Under the pieces are notes generated by a model, which was not told where the DNA came from, made no database searches, and worked only from the letters and a program-made list of their open reading frames with translations. A stretch of 30,568 bases of DNA from Latescibacteria bacterium UBA6620 (GTDB taxonomy: Bacteria; Latescibacterota; UBA2968). Within the stretch, counting starts at the first letter, position 1. Each line of letters opens with the position of its first letter. Location: NCBI GenBank assembly GCA_002433075.1, contig DJHM01000025.1:1-30568 (forward strand). The letters are read 5' to 3'. The translations under genes and the position numbers were made by a program. Below, one piece after another: positions 8,995-17,148 of this stretch.

Positions 8995-10773
8995 ATGGCT
9001 GAGCAGACACCGAAAGAGCTTCGCTCGCAGGAATGGTTCAACAACCCCGACAATCCGGGGATGACGGCTGTCTATGTCGAGCGATACATGAATTACGGAA
9101 TCACACGGGAGGAGTTACAGGACGGCCGACCGATCATCGGAATCGCGCAGACGGGCAACGATCTGGCACCGTGCAACAGGCACCACATCTTTCTGGCTCA
9201 GCGCGTGAAAGAGGGGATTCGGGACGCCGGCGGGTTTCCCTTCGAGTTTCCTGTGCATCCGATTGCCGAACAGGGCAAACGGCCGACCGCTGCGCTCGAC
9301 CGGAACCTGGCCTATATGGGAATCGTCGAGGTGCTGCACGGCTACCCGCTCGACGGGGTTGTGCTGACGACGGGTTGCGACAAGACCACGCCCGCGTGTC
9401 TGATGGCTGCGGCTACGATGGACATTCCATCGATCGTTCTGTCCGGAGGGCCGATGCTGGACGGTCACTGGGAAGGAATGCTTGCCGGGTCGGGAACCGT
9501 CATCTGGGAGGCGCGCGAAGCCTACGCGGCGGAGAAGATCGACTACGAAGGTTTTATGGATATGGCGGTGTCGTCGTCTCCGAGCGTGGGACATTGCAAC
9601 ACGATGGGGACGGCGCTGTCGATGAATTCGTTGACGGAAGCCCTGGGGATGTCGTTGACCGGATGTGCAGCCATCCCGGGCGCCTATCGCGAGCGGGCTC
9701 AGATGGCCTACCACACAGGCAAGCGAATCGTGGAGATGGTGCGCGAAGATCTCTGCCCGTCACAGATTCTGACACGGGAAGCGTTCCTGAATGCGATCGT
9801 GGTGAATTCGGCGATCGGGGGATCGACGAATGCGCCCCCGCATCTTGTCGCGATTGCCAGGCATATCGGGGCAGAGTTGTCGATCGACGATTTTCAAACC
9901 CACGGTCACGAGATCCCGCTGATCGTGAACTGTCAACCCGCGGGAGAGTGGTTGGGTGAGGCATTCTATAGAGCGGGTGGGATCCCGGCCGTAATGGGTG
10001 AACTGAAGAAGGCGGGAAAGCTGGATGAGTCCTGTCTGACGGTCACGGGAAAAACGATGGGGGAGAACCTGGAAGGGCCCTCGATCAAGGACCCGCGTGT
10101 CATCAAGACGTATGACGATCCGATGAAGGAGAATGCCGGGTTCATCATTTTGAGTGGCAACCTGTTTGATTCGGGACTGATCAAGACATCGGTCATCGGC
10201 GACGAGTTCCGGAAGAAGTATCTCGAGCGGGAAGGTGACGAGAACGCGTGGGAGGGGAAGGCGATCGTGTTCGAAGGGCCGGAGGATTACCACGATCGGA
10301 TTAACGACCCTGAGCTCGAGATCGACGACCAGTGCATTCTTTTTGTGCGGGGCTGCGGGCCGGTGGGATTCCCAGGGTCGGCCGAGGTTGTGAATATGTT
10401 ACCACCGGACCACCTGGTTCGGGCGGGTGTCCCGGAACTGCCGTGCGTGGGGGACGGGCGTCAAAGCGGTACGTCGGCCAGTCCATCGATCCTGAATTGC
10501 TCTCCGGAGGCGGCGGTGGGTGGCAATCTGTCGATTCTGCAGACGGGAGATACGGTGCGGATCGACCTGAATACACGTGAGGTTAACGTGTTGATCGATG
10601 AAGAGGAGATCGAACAACGCAGGGGCGCACTCGAGTTGAAAGTCCTGGATAACCAGACGCCGTGGGAGGAGATCTACCGGTCGACCGTCTCACAACTGGC
10701 GGATGGCGCAGTGATGAAACCGGCCGTGAAATACCAGAAAGTCAAGAGGACGATACCACGACATTCACATTGA
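8995..10773 (+). CDS. IlvD/Edd family sugar-acid dehydratase (arabonate/xylonate type)
   Basis: Iron-sulfur dehydratase of 592 residues that removes water from a sugar acid to give a 2-keto-3-deoxy acid. Cysteines at 60 (APCNRHH), 128 (TGCDKTTPA) and 201 (GHCNTMGTA) match the three [2Fe-2S] ligands of the L-arabinonate dehydratase subgroup. Lys130 is at the position carbamylated in that group, and the C-terminal GDGRQSGTSASPS carries the proposed catalytic serine. The size and the CNxH motif favour a pentonate/hexonate dehydratase over the amino-acid pathway dihydroxy-acid dehydratase. AGAGGCGG precedes ATG 8995. A 252-nt divergent gap separates it from the protease. The enolase-superfamily gene downstream supports sugar-acid catabolism; the exact substrate is unknown. 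Confidence 0.92.
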   Translation: MAEQTPKELRSQEWFNNPDNPGMTAVYVERYMNYGITREELQDGRPIIGIAQTGNDLAPCNRHHIFLAQRVKEGIRDAGGFPFEFPVHPIAEQGKRPTAALDRNLAYMGIVEVLHGYPLDGVVLTTGCDKTTPACLMAAATMDIPSIVLSGGPMLDGHWEGMLAGSGTVIWEAREAYAAEKIDYEGFMDMAVSSSPSVGHCNTMGTALSMNSLTEALGMSLTGCAAIPGAYRERAQMAYHTGKRIVEMVREDLCPSQILTREAFLNAIVVNSAIGGSTNAPPHLVAIARHIGAELSIDDFQTHGHEIPLIVNCQPAGEWLGEAFYRAGGIPAVMGELKKAGKLDESCLTVTGKTMGENLEGPSIKDPRVIKTYDDPMKENAGFIILSGNLFDSGLIKTSVIGDEFRKKYLEREGDENAWEGKAIVFEGPEDYHDRINDPELEIDDQCILFVRGCGPVGFPGSAEVVNMLPPDHLVRAGVPELPCVGDGRQSGTSASPSILNCSPEAAVGGNLSILQTGDTVRIDLNTREVNVLIDEEEIEQRRGALELKVLDNQTPWEEIYRSTVSQLADGAVMKPAVKYQKVKRTIPRHSH

Positions 10774-10826
10774 CTGCAGATCTCGAACTCAGCTTGAGAT
10801 CCAGAGTGTTCGTGAGTATGTCTCCC

Positions 10827-11357
10827 TCAGTCTTCGGGGAAAAGGTAATCGACAGGCATTGACCAGCCGGGAACCGCGGGCTCGGCGATGGCATCCCGGC
10901 CGAACCGATCGGGTTCACGCCCACTCCCACGGTAGACACGAACGACATCCTCTCCAAGGAGGTCGACGTTCCACACTACGAGCGTGCCCGCGGCGAAGTA
11001 GTCGGCACGTTTCTTTGCCATATTTTGTTCGGCAGCGGAGCCCTGGTCGCCTTCGCTTCGGACTTCGACGGCAAAAACCGGCGGGCCGTCAGCGAACTTC
11101 ATCGTCAAGGGACCGATGTGGTAGGCGGCGTCGGGCGAAAGTGATTTCCGGTTGGGGAGATCCACGATGAATGCCGCGTTGTCGGGGATGGCGTTTCCTG
11201 TTTTGTTCGCTCGGGCGTAGGCGCGCAGGCTCACGAAGATCTCTCCTGCGGCGAATCCTGGAAGAAGGCCGGTCGGCGAGTCCATTACAATCATCCCATC
11301 GACGAGCTCAGCTTTACCGTCGGCCCTGTAAAGATCCTCGATCCTGGCTTTCTTCAT
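10827..11357 (-). CDS. Uma2 family (DUF820) putative endonuclease
   Basis: Product of 176 residues with the PD-(D/E)xK-like fold signature of Uma2 proteins. It shows LYRADGKAELVDG near the start, then SPDAAY (Asp76), VFAVEVRSEGD (Glu98), then KKRADYFAAGTLVVWNVD. Uma2 proteins are widespread, often in many copies, and their biological role is poorly known; a nuclease fold is predicted. I choose ATG 11357 because GGAGG stands about 4-5 nt upstream and the family motif begins at residue 7. The frame is open further to 11429 without such support. It lies on the opposite strand between the dehydratase and the enolase-superfamily gene, so it interrupts what may otherwise be one catabolic unit. Confidence 0.83.
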   Translation of the reverse strand: MKKARIEDLYRADGKAELVDGMIVMDSPTGLLPGFAAGEIFVSLRAYARANKTGNAIPDNAAFIVDLPNRKSLSPDAAYHIGPLTMKFADGPPVFAVEVRSEGDQGSAAEQNMAKKRADYFAAGTLVVWNVDLLGEDVVRVYRGSGREPDRFGRDAIAEPAVPGWSMPVDYLFPED

Positions 11358-11431
11358 CCATCCTCCGATCAGACGGGTCGATCGATGGGTCATAGCCAGA
11401 TCCTTGACGCTGTGCAACCCAAGGAGCACGC

Positions 11432-12574
11432 TTGAAGATCACGGACATCCGACTTTCGGTTTTCGAATCGACGAGTAATACGGGGCGCTTTCGGCTGGAA
11501 CAGGAGGACACCGGCCGAAAGCGAAAGCGATGGGTACGCCGCCCCGATTCTTCAGTTCAGGATGAGATTCACGTGCTGCACGTCGAAACTGACGAAGGCA
11601 TCGAGGGCGTCTGCACGGTGGGGGACGCGCGGTATACGACGATGCGGAAACTCGATCTGGAACAGCTGCGCGTACTGGCTGTCGGAGAGGACCCGAATGA
11701 CCGCGAACGACTCTACGATATGTGTCAGATCGCGACGCGCGGGATGTTCACGGCGATGGGATGGCAGGGGTCATTCGACAACTGTCTCTGGGATATCGCG
11801 GGGAAGGCGGTGGAGAAGCCGGTGGCAGATCTCATCGGTCGGGCTCGGGAGGTTTGTCCTGCCTATTACAACAACGGTGGGGCTACGCCAGAGGCGGTCG
11901 CAGCCGACTCCGTGTCGGCGGTGGAACGGGGCTTCCCGGCGGTGAAGGATCACTATCGTGGTACCGGCGCTGGGAACGAGCGGTTCTTCCGGGCCACACG
12001 GGAGGCGGTGGGCCCGGACATCGCGCTGCTGCACGATGCGGCCGGCTGTGATTACGACCTCGACGAAGCGATCGAGGTGGGGAAGTTGCTCGAGGAGCTG
12101 GACTACGGCTGGTTCGAGGAGCCGCTGTTCGATCGAGACCAGGCTGGACTGCAGAAATTGGCGGAAGCGCTCGAGATCCCGATCGTGACACCGGAGACGA
12201 TGATGAACGATATGGACCTGAGCGCATTGTGGCTGAGGACGGGCGCGACGGATCTGCTGCGCGTAAACGCTCGACACGGGCTGACAGGGATCTTGAGGCT
12301 CGCGAAACTGGCCGCGTCAATGGGTACGACGGTCGAACCGAACGGCCCCGGAGGAATTTTCGGGCTTGTCCACGCTCACCTTTGTTGTGGAGTGGAAAAT
12401 ACGTCCTACTACGAGTATTTCCCGAACGGCACCCGTGATGAGGCCGGCAAGGAGATTGGGCTCACCAACCCGCCCGTTCCGACCCAGGGTGAGATCAGGA
12501 TACCCGAAGGGTCTGGTTGGGGAGCCGCGTGGGACCGCGCCTACTTCGAAAAGAAACGAGTGGGTGTGCTATGA
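11432..12574 (+). CDS. mandelate racemase/muconate lactonising (enolase superfamily) enzyme
   Basis: Enolase-superfamily enzyme of 380 residues that would abstract a proton alpha to a carboxylate on a sugar acid or related compound. The capping domain is N-terminal (MKITDIRLSVFES). The barrel carries candidate Mg ligands in LLHDAAG, WFEEPLFD and VTPETMMND, followed by EPNGPGGIFG near the C-terminus. I do not see the standard KxK pair clearly (FPAVKDHYRG is the nearest), so the subgroup is open. Translation probably starts at TTG 11432: AAGGAG sits 5 nt upstream and the N-terminal strand fits. It overlaps the C45-type gene by 4 nt (ATGA), so the two are probably coupled. It follows a sugar-acid dehydratase on the same strand. 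Confidence 0.88.
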   Translation: MKITDIRLSVFESTSNTGRFRLEQEDTGRKRKRWVRRPDSSVQDEIHVLHVETDEGIEGVCTVGDARYTTMRKLDLEQLRVLAVGEDPNDRERLYDMCQIATRGMFTAMGWQGSFDNCLWDIAGKAVEKPVADLIGRAREVCPAYYNNGGATPEAVAADSVSAVERGFPAVKDHYRGTGAGNERFFRATREAVGPDIALLHDAAGCDYDLDEAIEVGKLLEELDYGWFEEPLFDRDQAGLQKLAEALEIPIVTPETMMNDMDLSALWLRTGATDLLRVNARHGLTGILRLAKLAASMGTTVEPNGPGGIFGLVHAHLCCGVENTSYYEYFPNGTRDEAGKEIGLTNPPVPTQGEIRIPEGSGWGAAWDRAYFEKKRVGVL

Positions 12575-13617
12575 CCGGAGCACAGGGGCTTTACGCGGGG
12601 TTCCCGCTCGTCGAGGTCAGTGGGTCGTCCTATGAGATGGGTTTCCAGCACGGCTCGATCGCGGCAGGGCTGATCCAGAAATACCTGATCTGGATCGAAC
12701 GGATGACAGGAAAGACACGAGACGAGCTCTGTCGTTCCGCGATGCGGTTCCAGCCGCTGATGGAGAAGCTGAGCCCGCGGTTTGTGGAGGAGATCCAGGG
12801 GTTGGCCGAGGGCGCGGACATTACTCTCGAAGAGGCGTTTCTATGCCAGGCACGGGGGGAAGCCGCGCAGGTGAGTGACGAGGCGTGCACGGGGTTCGCC
12901 TTGACTGGCAGAGCGACGAAAGAGGGCGTGACGCTTGCGGGCCAGAATCAGGACCTGGCTCCGGAGTTCGGCGATTTCGCCATTCTTCTACGTGTGGCCC
13001 CGTCGGATGAACGCCCCCGTGCGCTGATGTTCACGTTCGCCGGTCAGTTGGGCTACTCGGGGATGAACGAACACGGCGTCGCACATTTCGCGAATGCGCT
13101 ATACGACTGCCCGTGGCGGATGGGGTTACCTCACTATCCGATCAAACGGGTCTGTCTCGAGCAGCGGGATGTCGACGGTATTGCCTCGGTACTCGAAGCC
13201 CATGCGACGTGTTCGGCGGGCAATATGGTGATTTGTGCGGGAGAGGGCGAGATTGCTGACTTCGAAATCCGACCGGAGGGTGTTGCGCGTTACAGGAGCG
13301 ATGATCCAGATGCCATCGTGCACGCCAATCACTACGAAACAGAGGATTTCAAGGCGCTCGAAACAAATTCCCTGGTCGATTCCTGTCCTCGTGCAGACCG
13401 AATGCGTGAACTGGTGGGCGAGGCCTACGGATCGATCGATGTGGAGACGATGAAGTCTTTTCTTTCGGATCACGAGGGAGACCCGGCCGGGATCTGCCGG
13501 CACGGAGCGGTCGATATGGTTTCCATATCTGGCTACATCGCCGATGCGACGAACCGGGTCCTCCACGTTCGTAAAGGGCACGGATGCACCGGGACGTGGA
13601 CCGCCTATGAGGTTTGA
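12571..13617 (+). CDS. C45-type Ntn hydrolase (acyl-CoA:6-APA acyltransferase-like)
   Basis: Product of 348 residues resembling the C45/AAT family, in which a precursor cleaves itself before a Cys that becomes the N-terminal nucleophile for amide hydrolysis or acyl transfer. The candidate cleavage site is DEA-CTGFALTG with Cys106. The following LAGQNQDLAPEF matches the conserved N-x-D segment, and FAGQLGYSGMNEHGVA matches the next conserved block. There is no signal peptide. The start is ATG 12571, overlapping the stop of the enolase-superfamily gene (ATGA). Close coupling to a sugar-acid type enzyme is unusual and may mean that the substrate is an N-acylated or amide-linked compound, but this is only inference. 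The frame is intact and ends just before a terminator. Confidence 0.85.
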   Translation: MTGAQGLYAGFPLVEVSGSSYEMGFQHGSIAAGLIQKYLIWIERMTGKTRDELCRSAMRFQPLMEKLSPRFVEEIQGLAEGADITLEEAFLCQARGEAAQVSDEACTGFALTGRATKEGVTLAGQNQDLAPEFGDFAILLRVAPSDERPRALMFTFAGQLGYSGMNEHGVAHFANALYDCPWRMGLPHYPIKRVCLEQRDVDGIASVLEAHATCSAGNMVICAGEGEIADFEIRPEGVARYRSDDPDAIVHANHYETEDFKALETNSLVDSCPRADRMRELVGEAYGSIDVETMKSFLSDHEGDPAGICRHGAVDMVSISGYIADATNRVLHVRKGHGCTGTWTAYEV

Positions 13618-13649
13618 ATTCTGACGACGAAACGGTCAGGGGGAAATGC

Positions 13650-13685
13650 AAAGAGCGCGCTCCTCGTGGAAGGGGCGCGCTCTTT
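13650..13685. terminator. bidirectional Rho-independent terminator
   Basis: Perfect 11-bp stem: AAAGAGCGCGC (13650-13660) pairs with GCGCGCTCTTT (13675-13685), with a 14-nt loop. A short T-run follows on the plus strand, and the leading A-run gives Ts on the minus strand. It lies between the convergent C45-type gene and the CNCG protein gene and can serve both. Confidence 0.85.
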
Positions 13686-13703
13686 TCGTGCTGGGTGATG
13701 GCG

Positions 13704-14126
13704 CTAAGCCGGCGAACCCTCGAGCAGGTCGGCCATTGTTCTCATATAGAGGGTAACATCCTGGACATCGTTCTTACGAAGACGGCCGCCCCTCAGGCCA
13801 AGTCTTCCGAGCACGCGGCGGTCGGACAGATGCTCGAGGCACCGGATGTCTTCGTGGCTCAGGCCGAAGTCTTTGAGGGCGTCGAACAAGTCGTCGACCT
13901 TCGAGCCCGTTCCCGCGCAGTACTCCTTCGCGTGTTCGGTCCACTCGTTGAGCTGATAATCGATCGTTGCGGCGATCTCGACGTCGGTCATCTCCGTGAG
14001 TGTCTGTACGAGGTGCCCGCAGTTGCATCGACCCATATGGCCCCATTCGTATCGGGCGCCGGAGGCCAGGCGATCGGCTGTCACCCGGAGGGCATCGGCA
14101 AGGGTGTGACGGTTCGATTCGGGCAT
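13704..14126 (-). CDS. conserved hypothetical protein with WGHMGRCNCGH motif
   Basis: Product of 140 residues, probably cytosolic. The motif RYEWGHMGRCNCGHLVQTLT resembles a conserved hypothetical family that I remember from Bacteroidota and related phyla; I know no function for it. Two closely spaced Cys with nearby His residues (WGHMGRCNCGH) suggest metal binding, though this is not shown. A further Cys (EYCAGTG) and a Cys/His pair (RCLEHLS) could add ligands. ATG 14126 follows the TAG of the MazG-like gene by 8 nt, so it is the last gene of that minus-strand run. It ends with TAG just before the shared terminator. Confidence 0.62.
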   Translation of the reverse strand: MPESNRHTLADALRVTADRLASGARYEWGHMGRCNCGHLVQTLTEMTDVEIAATIDYQLNEWTEHAKEYCAGTGSKVDDLFDALKDFGLSHEDIRCLEHLSDRRVLGRLGLRGGRLRKNDVQDVTLYMRTMADLLEGSPA

Positions 14127-14134
14127 CCTGGCGT

Positions 14135-14530
14135 CTAGTTGAAAGAACCTCGATCCATCTGTCGCTGGAGTTCCTCAGCGACTTTGGGGCCGGGGTCTTC
14201 CCATCCTTTCGGTTTCAGAATCTTGCCGTCGTCTCGTCGAATCACTTTCCCATCCACGACCTTCTGCATATTCGCTCGATGCACGATCTCGAACACGGGA
14301 TCCAGGTTGATGCCGTGTGTCGCCGCGAAATCGCAGATGTAGTAGATCGCGTCGACGAGTGCGTCAGCCTGATCGTGGACGGTTGCGGCTTCCTCGAGTT
14401 CGTCCATTTCGTCGTTGACCATCTCGCGGATGAAGGCGATACGCTCTTCCGAAATCAGGATCGGGCGTTCCGGCAGGTTTTCCTTGCAGGCTCGTGTGAA
14501 TTCATTGACAGCAGACGTGTATCCGGACAC
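14135..14530 (-). CDS. MazG/PRA-PH-like nucleotide pyrophosphohydrolase
   Basis: All-alpha NTP pyrophosphatase-like protein of about 131 residues. The helical core has the acidic pattern RIAFIREMVNDEMDELEEA and then HDQADALVDAIYYICD, the EExx(E/D) and ExxD metal-binding motifs of the MazG/HisE superfamily. The later VFEIVHRANMQKVVDG and KILKPKGWEDP resemble the PRA-PH-like group linked with Cof-like proteins. The substrate is unknown; house-cleaning of odd nucleotides is the usual role. I place the start at GTG 14530 because GGAGG stands 4 nt upstream and the family begins near SAVNEFTRAC. The same frame is open upstream into the histidine kinase, which I attribute to a frameshift at the kinase 3' end and not to a real fusion. 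Confidence 0.72.
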   Translation of the reverse strand: MSGYTSAVNEFTRACKENLPERPILISEERIAFIREMVNDEMDELEEAATVHDQADALVDAIYYICDFAATHGINLDPVFEIVHRANMQKVVDGKVIRRDDGKILKPKGWEDPGPKVAEELQRQMDRGSFN

Positions 14531-14577
14531 TGGGCCTCCGGGGTTGGATCGGTGGGATGGTGACGGGGGAGGCTTTC

Positions 14578-15339
14578 TATTCTTGCGATACGGGGAGAAA
14601 AGGGAGACGGTAGTCCCGTTCTCGGGGAGGCTCTGAATATCCATCGAGCCTCCCCAGCGACTGAGGATGCCGCTCACGGTGGAAAGACCCAGGCCTGCGC
14701 CGACGGTTTTCTTGGTGGTAAAGAAGGGGTTCGATGCATGTAAAACCGTGTCCGCGTCCATTCCGACGCCCTCATCAGCCACGCTCATACAGATGCGACG
14801 ACCCTCACGACGTGTCGCGATCGTGATTGTTCCACCCTCGGGCATCGCCTCGATGGAGTTTCGAATGAGGTCGACCAGCATATTCAGAAGCAAGGTGCGG
14901 GTGGCAGGATGGGGGGAAGATCTTCCTGGGTATGCTCAAAGGTGATGGTCACCCCGCGGCGCTCGGCTTCGTCCAGGCCGTTGGGCTGAGTGGCTTCGAT
15001 CGCCTCGTGGATGATGTCATTGACGCTGATGCTTTCAGGTGCGTCGACATTGTCTTCGCGGAGGGAAAGAGAAAGCCGATTGATGAGATCGGCGGCCCGT
15101 CTGCCGCTCCTGAGGATGTCCTTCACGCAGTCCTGTACTTCGGGCTCCTGCGCGATGGATTCGATCAACTCTGTCTGCAGAAGCACGCCCGTCAGAAGAT
15201 TGTTCAGGTTGTGGCTGATTCCATTCGCAACCTCGCGAAGCACGCGCGTGTTCTCACGACGAACGTTCTCGCTGAATTCCTCGCGCAGCCGCTCAAGTTT
15301 GGCTCTGAGCTTCTCTACTTCCTGTCATGAATCACTCAT
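14578..15339 (-). pseudogene. small soluble sensor histidine kinase, broken
   Basis: Reconstructed protein of about 255 residues. ATG 15339 gives MSDS, then TGA at 15327-15325, then a coiled coil (QEVEKLRAKLERLREEF) and a HisKA H-box GISHNLNNLLTGV with phospho-acceptor His43. The frame breaks at a G-run on the plus strand (14911-14916), where one base appears missing. The next frame carries the HATPase motifs DLIRNSIEAM (N box), DEGVGMDAD (G1) and GAGLGLSTV (G2). A further one-base loss near the end would explain why the frame does not stop at 14580-14578. There is no sensor or membrane domain, and no response regulator adjoins it. With at least two lesions it is unlikely to be active. Confidence 0.75.
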
Positions 15340-15443
15340 TCTGCCTGTTTCGTCGTCGGATGGTGAGCGCAGCTACCTCGGGACCGAAACGAGTATCCGG
15401 TGGGAAACGAGGCAAGTCAAGCGCCTTCCGTCTTTCCGAACCC

Positions 15444-16028
15444 TCAGTCAATTTCACCCGCCCAGTGGGGGACCGCGATGTTGCGGAGGAGCGTAAGGAC
15501 CGTGCAGGCGAGCAAGATGACCCCAAGCATCGCAGAGCCGGTGCGCCAGTCCTCGCCGAAGAGCATCACGAGAACCCCCAACATCAGCAGCACGTTCCCT
15601 AGGATCTGGATGATGAAGCGGGAAAGGAAATTTCCCAGAGCGTTCACGTCGCCGTCGACCCGCTCGATCATTTCGCCCGGTGTGTGGTCGTTGTGGAAGG
15701 ACATATCCAGCCCGAGACAGTGGCGAACGAGCTTCGAACGGAGACGGTTCGTCGAGGTCCAGCTGACGGTTTCGCTGACGTAGGTGGCCACCGTTTCGAG
15801 GGTCTGGTGGAGCAGGGCGATGAGGATGAACGCAACGGCAGCTTCGGTCAGTTGCCCGACCGGGGCGGGTGTCTGGGTAAGGTCGATGAAATGACGGATA
15901 ATCTGTGGATTGACGAGCTGGGCGCCGATGCTCGCGAACATCAGGATTCCGAGCACGACCACAAGGCCCTTCTGTGGGGCGAGTTGCTCGACAAGGATCG
16001 AACGGTACTGGGCGTAGGATATTTTCAA
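15444..16028 (-). pseudogene. 5' fragment of an ABC exporter (membrane half only)
   Basis: The frame encodes about 195 residues of an ABC-exporter membrane domain: a first helix GLVVVLGILMFASIGAQL, then VNPQIIRHFIDL, a second helix AAVAFILIALLHQ. The intracellular loop follows (LRSKLVRHCLGLDMSFHNDH and GEMIERVDGDVNALGNFL) with two more helices. It stops at TGA 15446-15444 after about four helices. The remaining helices and the whole nucleotide-binding domain are absent, and I find no remnant of them before the kinase gene. The likely start is TTG 16028 or a codon just upstream, within about 25 nt of the amidohydrolase stop. It is probably a deletion remnant. A frameshift alone would leave ABC motifs behind, and none are seen. 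Confidence 0.7.
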
Positions 16029-16050
16029 GCGGCTCGTCCAGATCTCCAGG

Positions 16051-17052
16051 TCAGGTCCAGGCGCCCAGGAAGTGGTCCACACACTCGCCCAGGTGCTCGA
16101 GGTGGTAGCCCCCCTCCTGAACGATGACCGTCGGTCGACCGAGTTCACGGATGCATCGCCCTATTCGTCCGAAGCCCTCCAGACCGACGTTGAAGTCTCC
16201 CAGAGGGTCGGCAAAATAGGTGTCGAACCCGGCTGAAACGATCAGCGTGACCGGATTGAAGCGGTCGATACGGTCCAGAGCACTCCCGAGCGCGGCGATG
16301 TAGTCGTCGTCATCCACGTCTGGAGGTAAGGGGATGTTGAAGTTCGTCTGGTTTCCCGCGCCGGTCTCGGTTTCGCATCCCGAATAGAATGGATACTCCC
16401 TGTCGGGGTGGGCGTGAATCGAGGATGTGAACACATCGGGATCGTCGTAGAAGATGGTCTGTGTACCGTTTCCGTGGTGGTAATCGATGTCCAGAATCGC
16501 TGACTTCGCGCCCGTTTTCTTCGCCGCCAGAGCCGCGTTGTTCAGGTAACAATAGCCGCCGTAGAGATCGGCCGCGGCGTGGTGCCCCGGCGGACGGCAT
16601 AGAGCGTAAGCTACGGGCTCTCCCTTTCGAACGAGGTCTGCTGCTGTCAAGGCGCATCGGGCACTTGCCCAGGCGGCGTCAAACGTGCCCGCCACGATCG
16701 GCGTTTGCGGGTCGAAGCCGAAGTAGCCCGCCCGGGCGATGATGTCCGCAGATTGATGCAGGGCGTAACGATGGGCGAAGGTGTAGGGGATCAGGGGGAT
16801 CGACCAACCGGTTCCGGACCAGACGGACCAGGCTTCCTGGAGGAAGCGGATGTATTCGTCATCGTGAACGGTTCGCAGGATACTGGTTTCGTAGTCGGCG
16901 GGGGGATCGATCTGATGAGCCGACGACTTACGCAATGCATCGAGGATCGAAGTGGCCCGGCCCGGGCACTCCGAGTAGGCTCCCATTCGGTCGACGTTGA
17001 ATTGACCTGGGGGGTCGTGTGCGTGATGCTGGTCCGAGTAGAAAACGCGCAT
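16051..17052 (-). CDS. acetylpolyamine amidohydrolase-like (histone-deacetylase family) enzyme
   Basis: Zinc-dependent deacetylase of 333 residues. The start MRVFYSDQHHAHDP and the overall layout resemble bacterial acetylpolyamine amidohydrolases. The active-site motifs are CRPPGHHA (His157 and His158) and ILDIDYHHGNGTQTIFY (zinc ligands Asp190 and His192). The third zinc ligand lies in AGFDTYFADPLGD, and the catalytic Tyr in QEGGYHLEHLG. The likely reaction is removal of acetyl groups from polyamines or other small acetylated amines in the cytosol; acetoin-utilisation-type or lysine substrates are alternatives. Starts at ATG 17052 without a clear ribosome site. It is the only fully intact gene in the 14.5-19.4 kb minus-strand run apart from the MazG-like gene. 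Confidence 0.9.
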   Translation of the reverse strand: MRVFYSDQHHAHDPPGQFNVDRMGAYSECPGRATSILDALRKSSAHQIDPPADYETSILRTVHDDEYIRFLQEAWSVWSGTGWSIPLIPYTFAHRYALHQSADIIARAGYFGFDPQTPIVAGTFDAAWASARCALTAADLVRKGEPVAYALCRPPGHHAAADLYGGYCYLNNAALAAKKTGAKSAILDIDYHHGNGTQTIFYDDPDVFTSSIHAHPDREYPFYSGCETETGAGNQTNFNIPLPPDVDDDDYIAALGSALDRIDRFNPVTLIVSAGFDTYFADPLGDFNVGLEGFGRIGRCIRELGRPTVIVQEGGYHLEHLGECVDHFLGAWT

Positions 17053-17148
17053 AGGTGGCCGGTTGCGGACGACGGTTGTTCATCGTGTGCATAGGCGGGC
17101 GCCTAACATAGGACGATCGGAGAAGGAAACAAGGAAACGGTGGAGGGC

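Noticed and set aside
14135..14893. Continuous frame joining the kinase ATPase domain to the MazG-like domain
   Set aside because: The kinase stop CAA-GAA-TAG is one frame away and a GGAGG ribosome site with a GTG start stands before the MazG-like part. A one-base loss explains the join better than a real fusion protein.
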